Of a stretch of 64,000 nt of DNA, positions 8,493 to 17,022 are shown in pieces. The translations under genes were made by a program, and so were the position numbers. The notes below the pieces were generated by a model. That model worked only from the letters and a program-made list of their open reading frames with translations. It was not told the DNA's origin and made no database searches. Position 1 is the first letter of the stretch; every line of letters begins with the position of its first letter. The DNA comes from Azoarcus sp. (GTDB taxonomy: Bacteria; Pseudomonadota; Gammaproteobacteria; Burkholderiales; Rhodocyclaceae). The stretch is from contig JAUSOD010000091.1 in NCBI GenBank assembly GCA_030656215.1, positions 1-64,000 of the forward strand. Reading direction: 5' to 3'.

Positions 8493-10709
8493 ATGGAAAT
8501 TAAGGTCAACTTTCTCGACAAGCTTCGTCTTGAAGCCAAGTTCGATGACTTCACTGTGGTGGCCGATCAGCCTATCCGCTATAAGGGCGATGGCTCGGCG
8601 CCTGGTCCGTTCGATTACTTTCTGGCCTCATCCGCTTTGTGTGCAGCTTACTTTGTGAAGTTGTACTGCGAAACTCGCAATATTCCTACCGATAACATTC
8701 GCCTGGCGCAGAACAATATTGTTGATCCGGAAAACCGCTACAAGCAGCTTATAAAGATTCAGATAGAGTTGCCGGCGGACATCTCCGCCAAAGACAGGCA
8801 GGGAATCTTGCGCTCCATCGACCGTTGTACGGTAAAAAAGGTGGTGCAAACCGGGCCTGAATTTGTGATTGAGGAGGTGGCAAATCTGGATGCCGATGCT
8901 CAGGCCTTGCTGACGCTGAATCCGGATTCAGAAGCAAGCACCTATATTGTGGGGAAGGATCTGCCGCTGGAGCAAACCATCGCCACAATGTCGGATGTTT
9001 TGGCGGGCTTGGGCATCAAGATTGAAATCGCTTCGTGGCGCAATCTTGTTCCCAATGTGTGGTCGCTGCATATCCGCGATACGCACTCGCCAATGTGTTT
9101 TACCAATGGTAAAGGGGCAAGCAAAGAAAGCGCGCTGGCGTCGGCGCTGGGCGAATTTATCGAGCGACTGAATTGCAATCATTTCTACAACGACCAGTTC
9201 TGGGGAGTAGACATTGCCAACGCGGCGTTCGTGCATTACCCGAATGAGCGCTGGTTCAAACCTGGCCCGAAAGATGCGCTGCCGGCTGAAATTCTCGACG
9301 AGTACTGCCTGCAGATTTACAACCCCGATGGCGAGCTACGGGGCTCGCATTTGTACGACACCAACTCGGGCAATGTGCAGCGCGGCATCTGTTCGCTGCC
9401 GTATGTGCGCCAGTCGGACGGCGCGGTGGTGTATTTCCCGTCCAACCTGATCGACAACCTGTTTCTCAGCAATGGCATGAGTGCCGGTAATACGCTGGCC
9501 GAAGCACAGGTGCAATGTCTGTCGGAAATCTTCGAGCGGGCGGTAAAACGGGAAATCCTCGAGGGTGAACTCGCACTGCCCGATGTGCCGCAAGGGGTGC
9601 TGGCGAAGTATCCCGGCATTCTGGCCGGCATTGAGGCGCTGGAAAAACAAGGCTTTCCGGTGCTGGTGAAGGATGCGTCGCTGGGCGGGGAGTTTCCAGT
9701 GATGTGCGTCACCTTGATGAATCCACATACTGGCGGCGTGTTTGCCTCGTTTGGGGCGCACCCGAGCCTGGAGGTGGCGCTGGAACGCAGTCTTACCGAG
9801 TTGTTGCAGGGGCGCAGTTTTGAAGGCCTGAACGATTTACCTCAGCCCACCTTTGAGAGTAACGCCGTAACTGAGCCGAATAACTTCGTTGAGCACTTTA
9901 TCGATTCCAGCGGCGTGGTGTCGTGGCGCTTTTTCAGTGCCAAAGCCGATTTCGACTTTGTCGAATGGGACTTTTCTGGCCAGGGCGAGAGTACCAAAAT
10001 GAGCTCCAACGCCGAGGAAGCCGCAACCTTGTTCGGTATTCTCGAGGACATGGGCAAAGAAGTGTACATGGCGGTGTACGACCAGCTCGGCGCAACGGCC
10101 TGCCGCATCCTGGTGCCGGGTTATTCGGAAGTTTATCCGTTGGACGACTTGATCTGGGATAACACCAACAAAGCACTGTTGTTCCGCGCCGATATCTTGA
10201 ACTTGCATCGCCTCGACGATGCCAGCCTGGAAGCACTGCTTGAACGTCTGGAAGACAGTGAACTCGATGATTACACCGAAATCATTAGATTGATCGGCAT
10301 CGAGTTTGACGAAAATACGGCATGGGGTCAGCTGACGATTCTGGAGTTGAAGCTGCTTATTCATCTGGCCTTGCAGCAATTTGAAGCAGCGAAGGAACGG
10401 GTGGAAGCCTTCCTGCAATATAACGAAAACACGGTCGAGCGCGTATTGTTCTATCAGGCCTTGAATGTGGTGCTAGAGGTGCTGCTGGACGACGACCTGG
10501 AACTGGATGATTACGAGGTCAATTTCCGCCGGATGTTTGGCAACCCGCGGATGGACGCGGTGATGGGATCAGTGAACGGCAGCGTGCGCTTCTTCGGCTT
10601 AACACCAACGAACATGGAACTGGAAGGGCTCGACAGGCACCAGCGCCTAATCGATAGCTACAAAAAACTACACATTGCGCGGTCCAAAGTGACTGCTTTA
10701 TCCAGTTAG
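8493..10709 (+). CDS. ycaO: OsmC-YcaO fusion: ribosomal protein S12 methylthiotransferase accessory factor
   Basis: 738 residues. Residues about 1-140 are an OsmC-like domain (PGPFDYFLASSALCAAYFVKLY, with the family cysteine). Residues about 150-738 match Escherichia coli YcaO along their length, for example VWSLHIRDTHSPMCFTNGKG, SALGEFIERLNCN, LSNGMSAGNTLAEAQVQ and FIDSSGVVSW. E. coli YcaO (about 586 aa) lacks the OsmC part. YcaO potentiates RimO-dependent beta-methylthiolation of S12; YcaO domains in general are ATP-dependent cyclodehydratases. The gene looks clearly lower in GC than both flanks and uses AT-ending codons more freely, suggesting acquisition by transfer. It stands alone on its strand. 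Confidence 0.9.
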   Translation: MEIKVNFLDKLRLEAKFDDFTVVADQPIRYKGDGSAPGPFDYFLASSALCAAYFVKLYCETRNIPTDNIRLAQNNIVDPENRYKQLIKIQIELPADISAKDRQGILRSIDRCTVKKVVQTGPEFVIEEVANLDADAQALLTLNPDSEASTYIVGKDLPLEQTIATMSDVLAGLGIKIEIASWRNLVPNVWSLHIRDTHSPMCFTNGKGASKESALASALGEFIERLNCNHFYNDQFWGVDIANAAFVHYPNERWFKPGPKDALPAEILDEYCLQIYNPDGELRGSHLYDTNSGNVQRGICSLPYVRQSDGAVVYFPSNLIDNLFLSNGMSAGNTLAEAQVQCLSEIFERAVKREILEGELALPDVPQGVLAKYPGILAGIEALEKQGFPVLVKDASLGGEFPVMCVTLMNPHTGGVFASFGAHPSLEVALERSLTELLQGRSFEGLNDLPQPTFESNAVTEPNNFVEHFIDSSGVVSWRFFSAKADFDFVEWDFSGQGESTKMSSNAEEAATLFGILEDMGKEVYMAVYDQLGATACRILVPGYSEVYPLDDLIWDNTNKALLFRADILNLHRLDDASLEALLERLEDSELDDYTEIIRLIGIEFDENTAWGQLTILELKLLIHLALQQFEAAKERVEAFLQYNENTVERVLFYQALNVVLEVLLDDDLELDDYEVNFRRMFGNPRMDAVMGSVNGSVRFFGLTPTNMELEGLDRHQRLIDSYKKLHIARSKVTALSS

Positions 10710-10777
10710 GGTTAGGAGTCTTTGCTGGATCAACCACAAGGGCGACCGGATGGCTCGCTTGCCGTCCTTGCCCCGAT

Positions 10778-11563
10778 TCACACGAGCGCCTGCCGACGCC
10801 GTGCGCGCGCGGTGCGTGTCACCTCGCCTTGCACATCGGCAAGCACTTTCGCCACATAGTCGAGGTGATCGCTGGCGCAGTGCCGCGCATCTTCGGCCCG
10901 CCCTTCCATGATGGCGTGATACAGGCCCGCATGCTGCTCCATCAGCATGCCGCGCACCGCATCGTTCTGCGGGTACATGCCGCCGATGTTGGTCACCACG
11001 TTGCGCTTGAGCAGCTCGAACAGGCTGCGGATGGTATGCAACAGCACCGCGTTGTGGCTGGCTTCGGCGATTGCGAGGTGGAAGTGGGCGTCGGCCGTAC
11101 CCTCTTCCGCCCGGCTGACCTTGCCGTCGCGCGCATAGCACTCGGTGAGCCGGTCGAACGCGGCAGTCAGGCGCTCGCGGTCGGGGTCGGTAGCGCGCAA
11201 TGCCGCGTAGTAGGCGCACGAGCCCTCCAGCGTGTGGCGAAACTCGATCAGGTCGCGCTGTGCCTCGGGGTGCTTCTCGAGCAGTTCGAGCAGCGGGTCG
11301 CGAAACGAGGACCCGAGCGCCTCGGCAACAAAGGTGCCGCCACCGTGACGGCTGATCAGCAGGCCGCGCGCCGCCATCTTCTGGATCGCCTCGCGCACTG
11401 ACGGCCTCGATACACCGAACTCCTCGGCCAGCGCTCGCTCGGCGGGCAGACGCTCGCCGAGCTGCAGGGTACCTTCAAGGATCATGCCCTCCAGTCGCTC
11501 GACGATATCGTCAGACAACCGACGCTGCTGCAGCTGACCTGGTTTCACCGTCACATTCCTCAT
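10778..11563 (-). CDS. GntR-family (FadR subfamily) regulator of the lactate genes
   Basis: 261 residues from the ATG at 11563, preceded by TGAGGATT. An N-terminal winged helix (LSDDIVERLEGMILEG, ERALAEEFGVSRPSVREAIQKM) is followed by an all-helical FCD ligand domain (about 95-240) with the usual histidine metal ligands (HFHLAIAEASHN). The family includes LldR and PdhR, which respond to lactate and pyruvate. It is divergent from the lactate permease. A textbook site of this family (AATTGGTCTTACCA) lies just downstream of the permease promoter, so repression relieved by lactate is the likely mechanism. An 18-residue in-frame extension to 11617 is not favoured. Confidence 0.88.
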   Translation of the reverse strand: MRNVTVKPGQLQQRRLSDDIVERLEGMILEGTLQLGERLPAERALAEEFGVSRPSVREAIQKMAARGLLISRHGGGTFVAEALGSSFRDPLLELLEKHPEAQRDLIEFRHTLEGSCAYYAALRATDPDRERLTAAFDRLTECYARDGKVSRAEEGTADAHFHLAIAEASHNAVLLHTIRSLFELLKRNVVTNIGGMYPQNDAVRGMLMEQHAGLYHAIMEGRAEDARHCASDHLDYVAKVLADVQGEVTRTARARRRQALV

Positions 11564-11742
11564 TGAAGCAATCCTCACAGACAGTCCGACATTGGCGCCC
11601 TCGTCGACAAGCCACATAACGCCCGCCTGATGCGCCTTTGCGCCTGCGTCGAGGCCTGTCGTCCGGCAATCTACTCATCGTACGGCGGCATCGCAAGGTG
11701 GACCTTCATTTATGTCCACATTGAATTAACTGATCAAAACAA

Positions 11743-11770
11743 TTGACAGCACGCCGGAGCCTCTTCTAGT
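11743..11770 (+). promoter_or_regulatory. Sigma-70-type promoter of the lactate operon
   Basis: A perfect -35 box TTGACA at 11743-11748 is followed after 16 bases by TCTAGT at 11765-11770 as a fair -10 box. The predicted start would be near 11777, just ahead of the operator at 11789. Confidence 0.5.
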
Positions 11771-11788
11771 CTAGCTCATCATTTTGTC

Positions 11789-11802
11789 AATTGGTCTTAC
11801 CA
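11789..11802. promoter_or_regulatory. LldR/PdhR-type operator AATTGGTCTTACCA
   Basis: AATTGGTCTTACCA contains the inverted repeat TGGT-N3-ACCA. This matches the PdhR/LldR consensus (AATTGGTNNNACCAATT) on the left arm and core. Its place just downstream of the predicted start site fits repression of the permease-lut operon by the divergent GntR protein. Confidence 0.65.
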
Positions 11803-11847
11803 CTTTAGGCCAACCCAAAACACCCGATCAAGTCGAGGAGATCGAAC

Positions 11848-11904
11848 ATGTTTATTTTGCCGCAGCCGATGCCCAACCTTTCCGCGCCCCTGGCGCGGTC
11901 CTGA
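11848..11904 (+). CDS. Possible leader peptide upstream of lldP (18 aa)
   Basis: An ATG at 11848 follows a strong GAGGAG (11835-11840). It opens an 18-codon frame ([18 protein letters not shown]) that stops at 11902-11904, 14 bases before the permease ATG, in a different frame from lldP. Four of the 18 residues are proline and four are leucine. It could couple or attenuate permease translation. It could also be the remnant start of an older permease N-terminus. Confidence 0.35.
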   Translation: MFILPQPMPNLSAPLARS

Positions 11905-11918
11905 CCGGAGCGCCCGCG

Positions 11919-13616
11919 ATGCAGGCTGGCACCCTCGCCCTTCTGGCGTTCTCCCCGATTCTTCTTGCGGCAATCCTGCTCGTCGGCCTGCGCTGGCCGG
12001 CCAAACATGCGATGCCGGTCGTCTATCTGGTGACCGCAGCCATCGGGCTGATCGCCTGGGACATGAGCTTCAACCGCATCCTGGCCTCCACACTGCAAGG
12101 CCTGGTAATCACCATCGGTGTGCTGTGGATCATTTTCGGCGCGATCCTGTTGCTGAACACGCTCAAGTATTCGGGCGGGATCAGCACCATCCGCACCGGC
12201 TTTGCCACCATCAGCCCGGACCGCCGGATCCAGGCCATCATCATCGCCTGGCTGTTCGGCTGCTTCATCGAAGGCGCGTCGGGCTTCGGCACGCCGGCCG
12301 CGATCGCCGCGCCTTTGCTGGTCGCGATCGGCTTCCCGGCGATGGCCGCGGTGATGCTCGGCATGCTGGTTCAAAGCACGCCGGTGTCGTTCGGCGCGGT
12401 CGGTACGCCTATCATCATCGGCGTCAATAGCGGACTTGATACTGCCACCATCGGCGCACAACTGGTCGAACAGGGTTCGAGCTGGGCGCAATACCTGCAG
12501 CTGATCACCAGCAATGTGGCGATCATCCACGCGATTGTCGGGACCGTGATGCCCTTGATCATGGTGTTGATGCTGACGCGCTTCTTCGGCAAGGAGAAGA
12601 GCTGGAAAGCCGGCCTTGAAGTGCTGCCCTTCGCGATCTTCGGCGGACTTGCGTTCACCCTGCCCTACGCGGCGACGGGCGTCTTTCTCGGCCCCGAGTT
12701 CCCGTCCCTGCTGGGTGGGCTGGTCGGCCTGGCGATCGTGACCACCGCGGCGCGTGTCGGCTTCCTGGTGCCGAAGACGAAATGGGATTTTGCCGATCCG
12801 AAGGAGTGGCCCGCCGAATGGCTTGGCACGATCGAGATGAAGCTCGACCAGTTGCCCCACCACCACAAGATCAGCGCAATCCGCGCCTGGTTGCCGTACG
12901 TGCTGGTCGGTGCGCTGCTGGTTATCAGCCGGGTGGTGCCCGAGGTCGGCAGTGCGCTCAAAGCGGTGGTGATGGTATTCCCGGACATGCTCGGCGAAAA
13001 GGGCGTCAGCGCCAACTTCATGCCGCTCTACCTGCCAGGTGGCATCCTGGTAGCGGTGGTGCTTGCCACCGTGCTCCTACACAAAATGCATGTGCGCTCG
13101 CTGGTCAAGGCGGTCAATGAGTCCTCGCGGGTGCTGTTGGGTGCGGGCTTCGTGCTGCTGTTTACCGTGCCGATGGTACGCATCCTGATCAACTCGGGCG
13201 TGAATGCCGGCTCGCTGCCAAGCATGCCGATCGCCATGGCGCAATGGGTGGCCGACAGCGTGGGCGGCATCTACCCCTTGCTGGCACCGAGTGTCGGCGC
13301 GCTGGGCGCCTTCATCGCCGGTTCGAACACGGTGAGCAACATGATGCTGAGCCAGTTTCAGTTCGGCGTCGCCACCAGCCTGGGGGTTTCGGGCGCATTG
13401 ATTGTTGCGGTTCAGGCCATTGGCGCGGCCGCGGGCAACATGGTGGCGATCCACAACGTGGTGGCCGCATCGGCCACCGTCGGCCTGCTCGGACGCGAGG
13501 GCGCCATACTGCGCAAGACTTTCTGGCCAACGCTGTACTACGTGATCGCCACCGGCATCATTGCTTTGGTCGCAATCAACGTGTTCGGCGTGAGCGACCC
13601 ACTGGTCGGCAAGTAG
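11919..13616 (+). CDS. lldP: L-lactate permease
   Basis: 565-residue multi-spanning permease of the LctP/LldP family, importing lactate (and glycolate) with protons. At least twelve hydrophobic helices are visible. Signature segments are [40 protein letters not shown] and, near the end, [16 protein letters not shown]. The ATG at 11919 is chosen because GGAG precedes it and the protein then has the usual length; the open frame continues upstream to a TTG but that part is not family-like. It heads the operon with lutABC, 137 bases ahead of lutA, and is divergent from its likely GntR regulator. Confidence 0.92.
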   Translation: MQAGTLALLAFSPILLAAILLVGLRWPAKHAMPVVYLVTAAIGLIAWDMSFNRILASTLQGLVITIGVLWIIFGAILLLNTLKYSGGISTIRTGFATISPDRRIQAIIIAWLFGCFIEGASGFGTPAAIAAPLLVAIGFPAMAAVMLGMLVQSTPVSFGAVGTPIIIGVNSGLDTATIGAQLVEQGSSWAQYLQLITSNVAIIHAIVGTVMPLIMVLMLTRFFGKEKSWKAGLEVLPFAIFGGLAFTLPYAATGVFLGPEFPSLLGGLVGLAIVTTAARVGFLVPKTKWDFADPKEWPAEWLGTIEMKLDQLPHHHKISAIRAWLPYVLVGALLVISRVVPEVGSALKAVVMVFPDMLGEKGVSANFMPLYLPGGILVAVVLATVLLHKMHVRSLVKAVNESSRVLLGAGFVLLFTVPMVRILINSGVNAGSLPSMPIAMAQWVADSVGGIYPLLAPSVGALGAFIAGSNTVSNMMLSQFQFGVATSLGVSGALIVAVQAIGAAAGNMVAIHNVVAASATVGLLGREGAILRKTFWPTLYYVIATGIIALVAINVFGVSDPLVGK

Positions 13617-13753
13617 GTATCTGGCGCATCATTGCCGGAGCACCACGCGCCAGCCCTGACGACTCGGGGCTGGCGCCAGTTCGACCGCCGCAGAGACCCG
13701 CTGCAGTGGCGATACTGCCGGACAAGACAAAAAACGGACGGAGACGAAAGCCC

Positions 13754-14605
13754 ATGAGCGAAAAGCCTGCAACCCAAGCCCCGAGCGCACCCCCGAATGC
13801 CACCCGTGTGGCGCCGCCGGAGCCGGCACCACGCAGCTACCCTGAGCGCAAACCCACCGACGTCTACCTGTTTGGCACCTGTGTGCTGGACCTGTTCTTT
13901 CCGGATGCAGGCATGGATGCGATCCATCTGCTCGAGCGCGAAGGCATCCGGGTGCATTTCCCGCAAGGGCAAAGCTGTTGTGGGCAGCCGGCCTACACCT
14001 CGGGCTATACCGAGGATGCGCGCGTCGTGGCACGGGCGCAGCTGGCCCTGTTCGGCGGAGACTGGCCGGTGGTGGTTCCGTCCGGCTCGTGCGCGGGCAT
14101 GTTCCGCCATCATTACGCCGAACTCTTCCACGACGAACCGGAAACCCTGAAGCAGGTGGCGTCGCTTGCCGAACGCACCTTCGAGCTGGCCGAGTTCCTG
14201 CTCAAGGTGTGTCGTATCGAACTCAAGGACAGCGGTGCGCCGGTCAAGGTGGCGCTGCATACCTCCTGTTCGGCACGGCGCGAGATGAACACCCACGTGC
14301 ACGGCCGCGCGCTGCTGGCGCAACTGGGTCAGGTCGAGCGCGTCGATCACGATCACGAGAGCGAATGCTGCGGGTTCGGCGGTGCCTTCAGCGTGCGCAT
14401 GCCGGACATCTCCGGCGCCATGGTGCGCGACAAGACTGCGTCACTGGTCGGCTCGGGTGCAGCGGAAGTCGTCAGCGCCGACTGCGGCTGCCTGCTCAAC
14501 ATCAACGGCGCGTTCGAGAAACAGCAGGACAGGCTGCGCGGCGAACACCTCGCCAGCTTCCTGCTGCGGCGTTCGGGCGGCAAAACCACGGGAGAGCAGA
14601 AATGA
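13754..14605 (+). CDS. lutA: L-lactate dehydrogenase complex Fe-S subunit LutA/LldE
   Basis: 283-residue CCG-domain iron-sulfur protein, one of three subunits that oxidise L-lactate to pyruvate. Two cysteine-rich CCG motifs are seen: QSCCGQPAYTSG in the first half and ESECCGFGGAFS in the second. Other family cysteines occur at PSGSCAGMFRHHY and HTSCSARREM. The N-terminal 40 residues are a proline/alanine-rich extension not typical of LutA. GGAG precedes the ATG. The stop overlaps the start of lutB (ATGA), so the subunits are translated together. Confidence 0.92.
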   Translation: MSEKPATQAPSAPPNATRVAPPEPAPRSYPERKPTDVYLFGTCVLDLFFPDAGMDAIHLLEREGIRVHFPQGQSCCGQPAYTSGYTEDARVVARAQLALFGGDWPVVVPSGSCAGMFRHHYAELFHDEPETLKQVASLAERTFELAEFLLKVCRIELKDSGAPVKVALHTSCSARREMNTHVHGRALLAQLGQVERVDHDHESECCGFGGAFSVRMPDISGAMVRDKTASLVGSGAAEVVSADCGCLLNINGAFEKQQDRLRGEHLASFLLRRSGGKTTGEQK

Positions 14606-16041
14606 GCGCACTGGCCGACACCCCCGCGATTCCGATGAGTTTCAAACGCCGTGCGCACGATGCGGTGCATGACCAGCAGCTGCGCAAGAACTTCCGCGGC
14701 GCGATGGACTTTTTGATGGCCAAGCGTGCGGCGCAGTTTCCGGACGGCGACGAGCTGCAGCAACTGCGCACCTTCGGCAACGCGGTGCGCGCCCGCGCGC
14801 TGTCCAAGCTGCCCGAACTGCTCGAACGACTCGACGCCAATCTGACCCGCAACGGGGTCAAGGTGCACTGGGCCGAGACGGTCGAAGAGGCCAACGCCAT
14901 CGTGCACGGCATCGTCCGCGCGCACGAGGCGAAACAGGTGATCAAGGGCAAGTCCATGGTCAGCGAGGAAATGGAGATGAACCATTACCTTGAGGGCTAC
15001 GGCGTCGATTGCCTTGAATCCGACATGGGTGAGTTCATCGTCCAGCTCGGCAACGAGAAGCCCTCGCACATCATCATGCCGGCGATCCACCTTAACGCCG
15101 GCCAGGTCGCCGCGCTGTTCCACGACAAGCTCGAAGTCGATTACACCGAGGATGTCGACCGCCTGATCCAGATCGGGCGCGAAACCCTGCGACGCAAGTT
15201 CTTCGAGGCTGACATCGGCGTATCCGGGGTCAACTTCGCGATCGCCGAAACCGGCTCGCTGCTGCTGGTCGAGAATGAGGGCAACGGCCGCATGTCGACT
15301 ACCGTGCCGCCGGTGCACATCGCGGTGACCGGCATCGAGAAGGTGGTGGAGAACCTGCGCGACGTGGTGCCACTGCTGTCGCTGCTGACCCGCTCGGCCA
15401 CCGGCCAGCCGATCACCACTTATGTGAATGTGATCTCCGGCCCGCGCAAGGCGGAAGAACTCGACGGCCCGCAGGAAGTGCATCTGGTGCTGCTCGACAA
15501 TGGCCGCAGCCAGGCCTTTGCCGACAGCGAACTGCGCCAGACCCTGAACTGCATCCGCTGCGGCGCGTGCATGAACCACTGCCCGGTCTACACCCGGATC
15601 GGCGGTCACGCCTACGGCACGGTATACCCGGGGCCGATCGGCAAAATCATCACCCCACACATGCTCGGCCTGGAAGAAACCCAGGATCTGCCCAGCGCCT
15701 CGTCGCTGTGCGGCGCCTGCGGCGAAGTGTGCCCGGTGAAGATCCCGATCCCAGCCATCCTGCGTCGCCTGCGCGAAGAGAACGTGCGCCCGCCAGACGA
15801 GACGCCGCAGCACATGCGCGGCCAGGGCAGCAAGTATTCGCGCACCGAGCGCGCGGTGTGGAAGGTGTGGCGTACGCTCAACACCTCGCCCCGGATCAAC
15901 AAAGTTTTCGGCTTCGCCGCAACCCGGCTGAGCGGCCTGATGCCGGCCAAGATCGGTCCCTGGACCGAACACCACAGCGCCCCCAAACCAGCCAAACGCA
16001 CGCTGCATGAGATGGCCCGCGACCACCTGGGAGACGAATGA
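14602..16041 (+). CDS. lutB: L-lactate dehydrogenase complex Fe-S subunit LutB/LldF
   Basis: 479 residues with an N-terminal LUD domain and a C-terminal pair of [4Fe-4S] ferredoxin clusters: NCIRCGACMNHCPVY near 318 and CGACGEVCPVKIPIP near 375. It is the electron-transferring subunit of the lactate oxidation complex, probably passing electrons toward quinone. The LUD part carries AETGSLLLVENEGN. It overlaps lutA by four bases upstream and lutC by four bases downstream, giving a compact lutABC unit under the lldP promoter. Length and order match the family. Confidence 0.94.
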   Translation: MSALADTPAIPMSFKRRAHDAVHDQQLRKNFRGAMDFLMAKRAAQFPDGDELQQLRTFGNAVRARALSKLPELLERLDANLTRNGVKVHWAETVEEANAIVHGIVRAHEAKQVIKGKSMVSEEMEMNHYLEGYGVDCLESDMGEFIVQLGNEKPSHIIMPAIHLNAGQVAALFHDKLEVDYTEDVDRLIQIGRETLRRKFFEADIGVSGVNFAIAETGSLLLVENEGNGRMSTTVPPVHIAVTGIEKVVENLRDVVPLLSLLTRSATGQPITTYVNVISGPRKAEELDGPQEVHLVLLDNGRSQAFADSELRQTLNCIRCGACMNHCPVYTRIGGHAYGTVYPGPIGKIITPHMLGLEETQDLPSASSLCGACGEVCPVKIPIPAILRRLREENVRPPDETPQHMRGQGSKYSRTERAVWKVWRTLNTSPRINKVFGFAATRLSGLMPAKIGPWTEHHSAPKPAKRTLHEMARDHLGDE

Positions 16042-16712
16042 TGAGCGCCAAGGAGAACATCCTCGCCAAGCTCCGGACCAGCCTCGCCGGCACCACCCCG
16101 CTCGCCGACGATTACGATCAGGCGCTCGTCACCACGCCGTGGTCCTATCCGGCGGAACAGCGCGTCCCGCGCCTGCGTACCTTGCTCGAAGCGGTGCACG
16201 GTGAAACCTGCCTGACCACAACGGCGGCCTGGCCGGCACGGGTCGTCGAAGCGCTGGCCGCACGCGGCATCGCCGAGCTGCTGATCTCGCCCGCCACCGC
16301 CCATGGCCAGCAATTTGCCGGCTACCTTGCGCTGCACGGCGGCACGATCCGGCTCAAGGCCTACGACAAGCCGGTGGAGGCGTGGAAAGAGGAACTCTTC
16401 TTCGACACACCGGCAAGCCTGACCGGCACGCTCGGCGGCATCGCCGCCACCGGCAGCCTGATCATGTGGCCGACCCCGGCCGAGCCGCGCCTGATGAGCC
16501 TGGTGCCACCGCTGCACATTGCGCTGCTCAAGGCGAGCGAGGTCTACGACAATTTGCATCAGGTGATGCAGTTGCAGCGCTGGGCGGAGCGCTTGCCGAC
16601 CAATGCGCTACTGGTGTCGGGGCCGTCGAAAACAGCCGACATCCAGCAGACCCTCGCCTACGGCGCGCACGGTCCGAAGGAGCTTGTCGTGCTGATCCTC
16701 GAAGACGCCTGA
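16038..16712 (+). CDS. lutC: L-lactate dehydrogenase complex subunit LutC/LldG
   Basis: 224-residue LUD-domain protein completing the LutABC L-lactate-oxidising complex. Motifs include GIAATGSLIMWPTPAEPRL and MSLVPPLHIAL, equivalent to the 'ET.T' ligand region of LUD proteins. Two adjacent ATG codons mark the start, overlapping the lutB stop. It is the last gene of the lactate operon and is followed by a REP-like repeat pair that may stabilise or end the transcript. Confidence 0.92.
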   Translation: MMSAKENILAKLRTSLAGTTPLADDYDQALVTTPWSYPAEQRVPRLRTLLEAVHGETCLTTTAAWPARVVEALAARGIAELLISPATAHGQQFAGYLALHGGTIRLKAYDKPVEAWKEELFFDTPASLTGTLGGIAATGSLIMWPTPAEPRLMSLVPPLHIALLKASEVYDNLHQVMQLQRWAERLPTNALLVSGPSKTADIQQTLAYGAHGPKELVVLILEDA

Positions 16713-16773
16713 GCCGCCCTGCGAGGACTCGACACTCGCCCCGTTCGCATACTCGAACGCAAACACAGCCGCC

Positions 16774-16795
16774 GTAGGGCGGACTTCAGTCCGCC
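16774..16795 (+). repeat. REP-like palindrome, copy 1
   Basis: GTAGGGC head followed by the perfect inverted repeat GGCGGACTTCAGTCCGCC (16778-16795). Form and sequence resemble the REP elements of pseudomonads and related bacteria. It sits downstream of lutC. Confidence 0.75.
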
Positions 16796-16838
16796 GCAGG
16801 AGGTGATTCAGGCACCAGCGCCAGGCCCCTGCACCTGT

Positions 16839-16860
16839 GGCCGACTGAAGTCGGCCCTAC
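16839..16860 (-). repeat. REP-like palindrome, copy 2 (inverted)
   Basis: GGCCGACTGAAGTCGGCC followed by CTAC, the inverse orientation of copy 1. Relative to copy 1 a G:C pair in the stem has become C:G on both arms, so pairing is kept. The two copies face each other as in a BIME. Confidence 0.75.
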
Positions 16861-16892
16861 GAAACCCCCGCGCCCATACCACCTCTGCCTCC

Positions 16893-16914
16893 ACAGCCGC
16901 CGTAGCGCGGGCTT
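16893..16914 (+). repeat. Degenerate third REP-like half-copy
   Basis: The segment beginning CACAGCCGCCGTAG repeats the bases leading into copy 1 (CACAGCCGCCGTAG, 16764-16777). It then keeps only GCGG and CTT of the stem, so no full palindrome forms. Confidence 0.45.
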
Positions 16915-17022
16915 ATGCTTATGGCCACGCCCCTGCGCAGATCGCGCCCGACAGGCGTATTCTTTCGCCATGGCCGCAACAGCGGCATGGCTGAAAAGCA
17001 CGCACCTGGGGAGGTGAAAAAA

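Larger units (their letters stand above)
16713..17022. other. Intergenic region carrying REP-like elements
   Basis: 310 bases between lutC and the GH5 gene. It holds a doublet of REP-like palindromes (16774-16795 and 16839-16860) and a third degenerate half-copy (16893-16914). The GH5 ribosome site (GGGGAGGTGA, 17008-17017) lies at its end. No coding gene is supported. Confidence 0.7.

Noticed and set aside
11784-11918. N-terminal extension of lactate permease from a TTG codon
   Set aside because: The added 45 residues are not membrane-like, overlap the operator, and the ATG at 11919 has a ribosome site.
14353-16026. 557-codon minus-strand frame opposite lutB
   Set aside because: lutB is certain; the antisense product is repetitive H/D/V-rich sequence with no motif.
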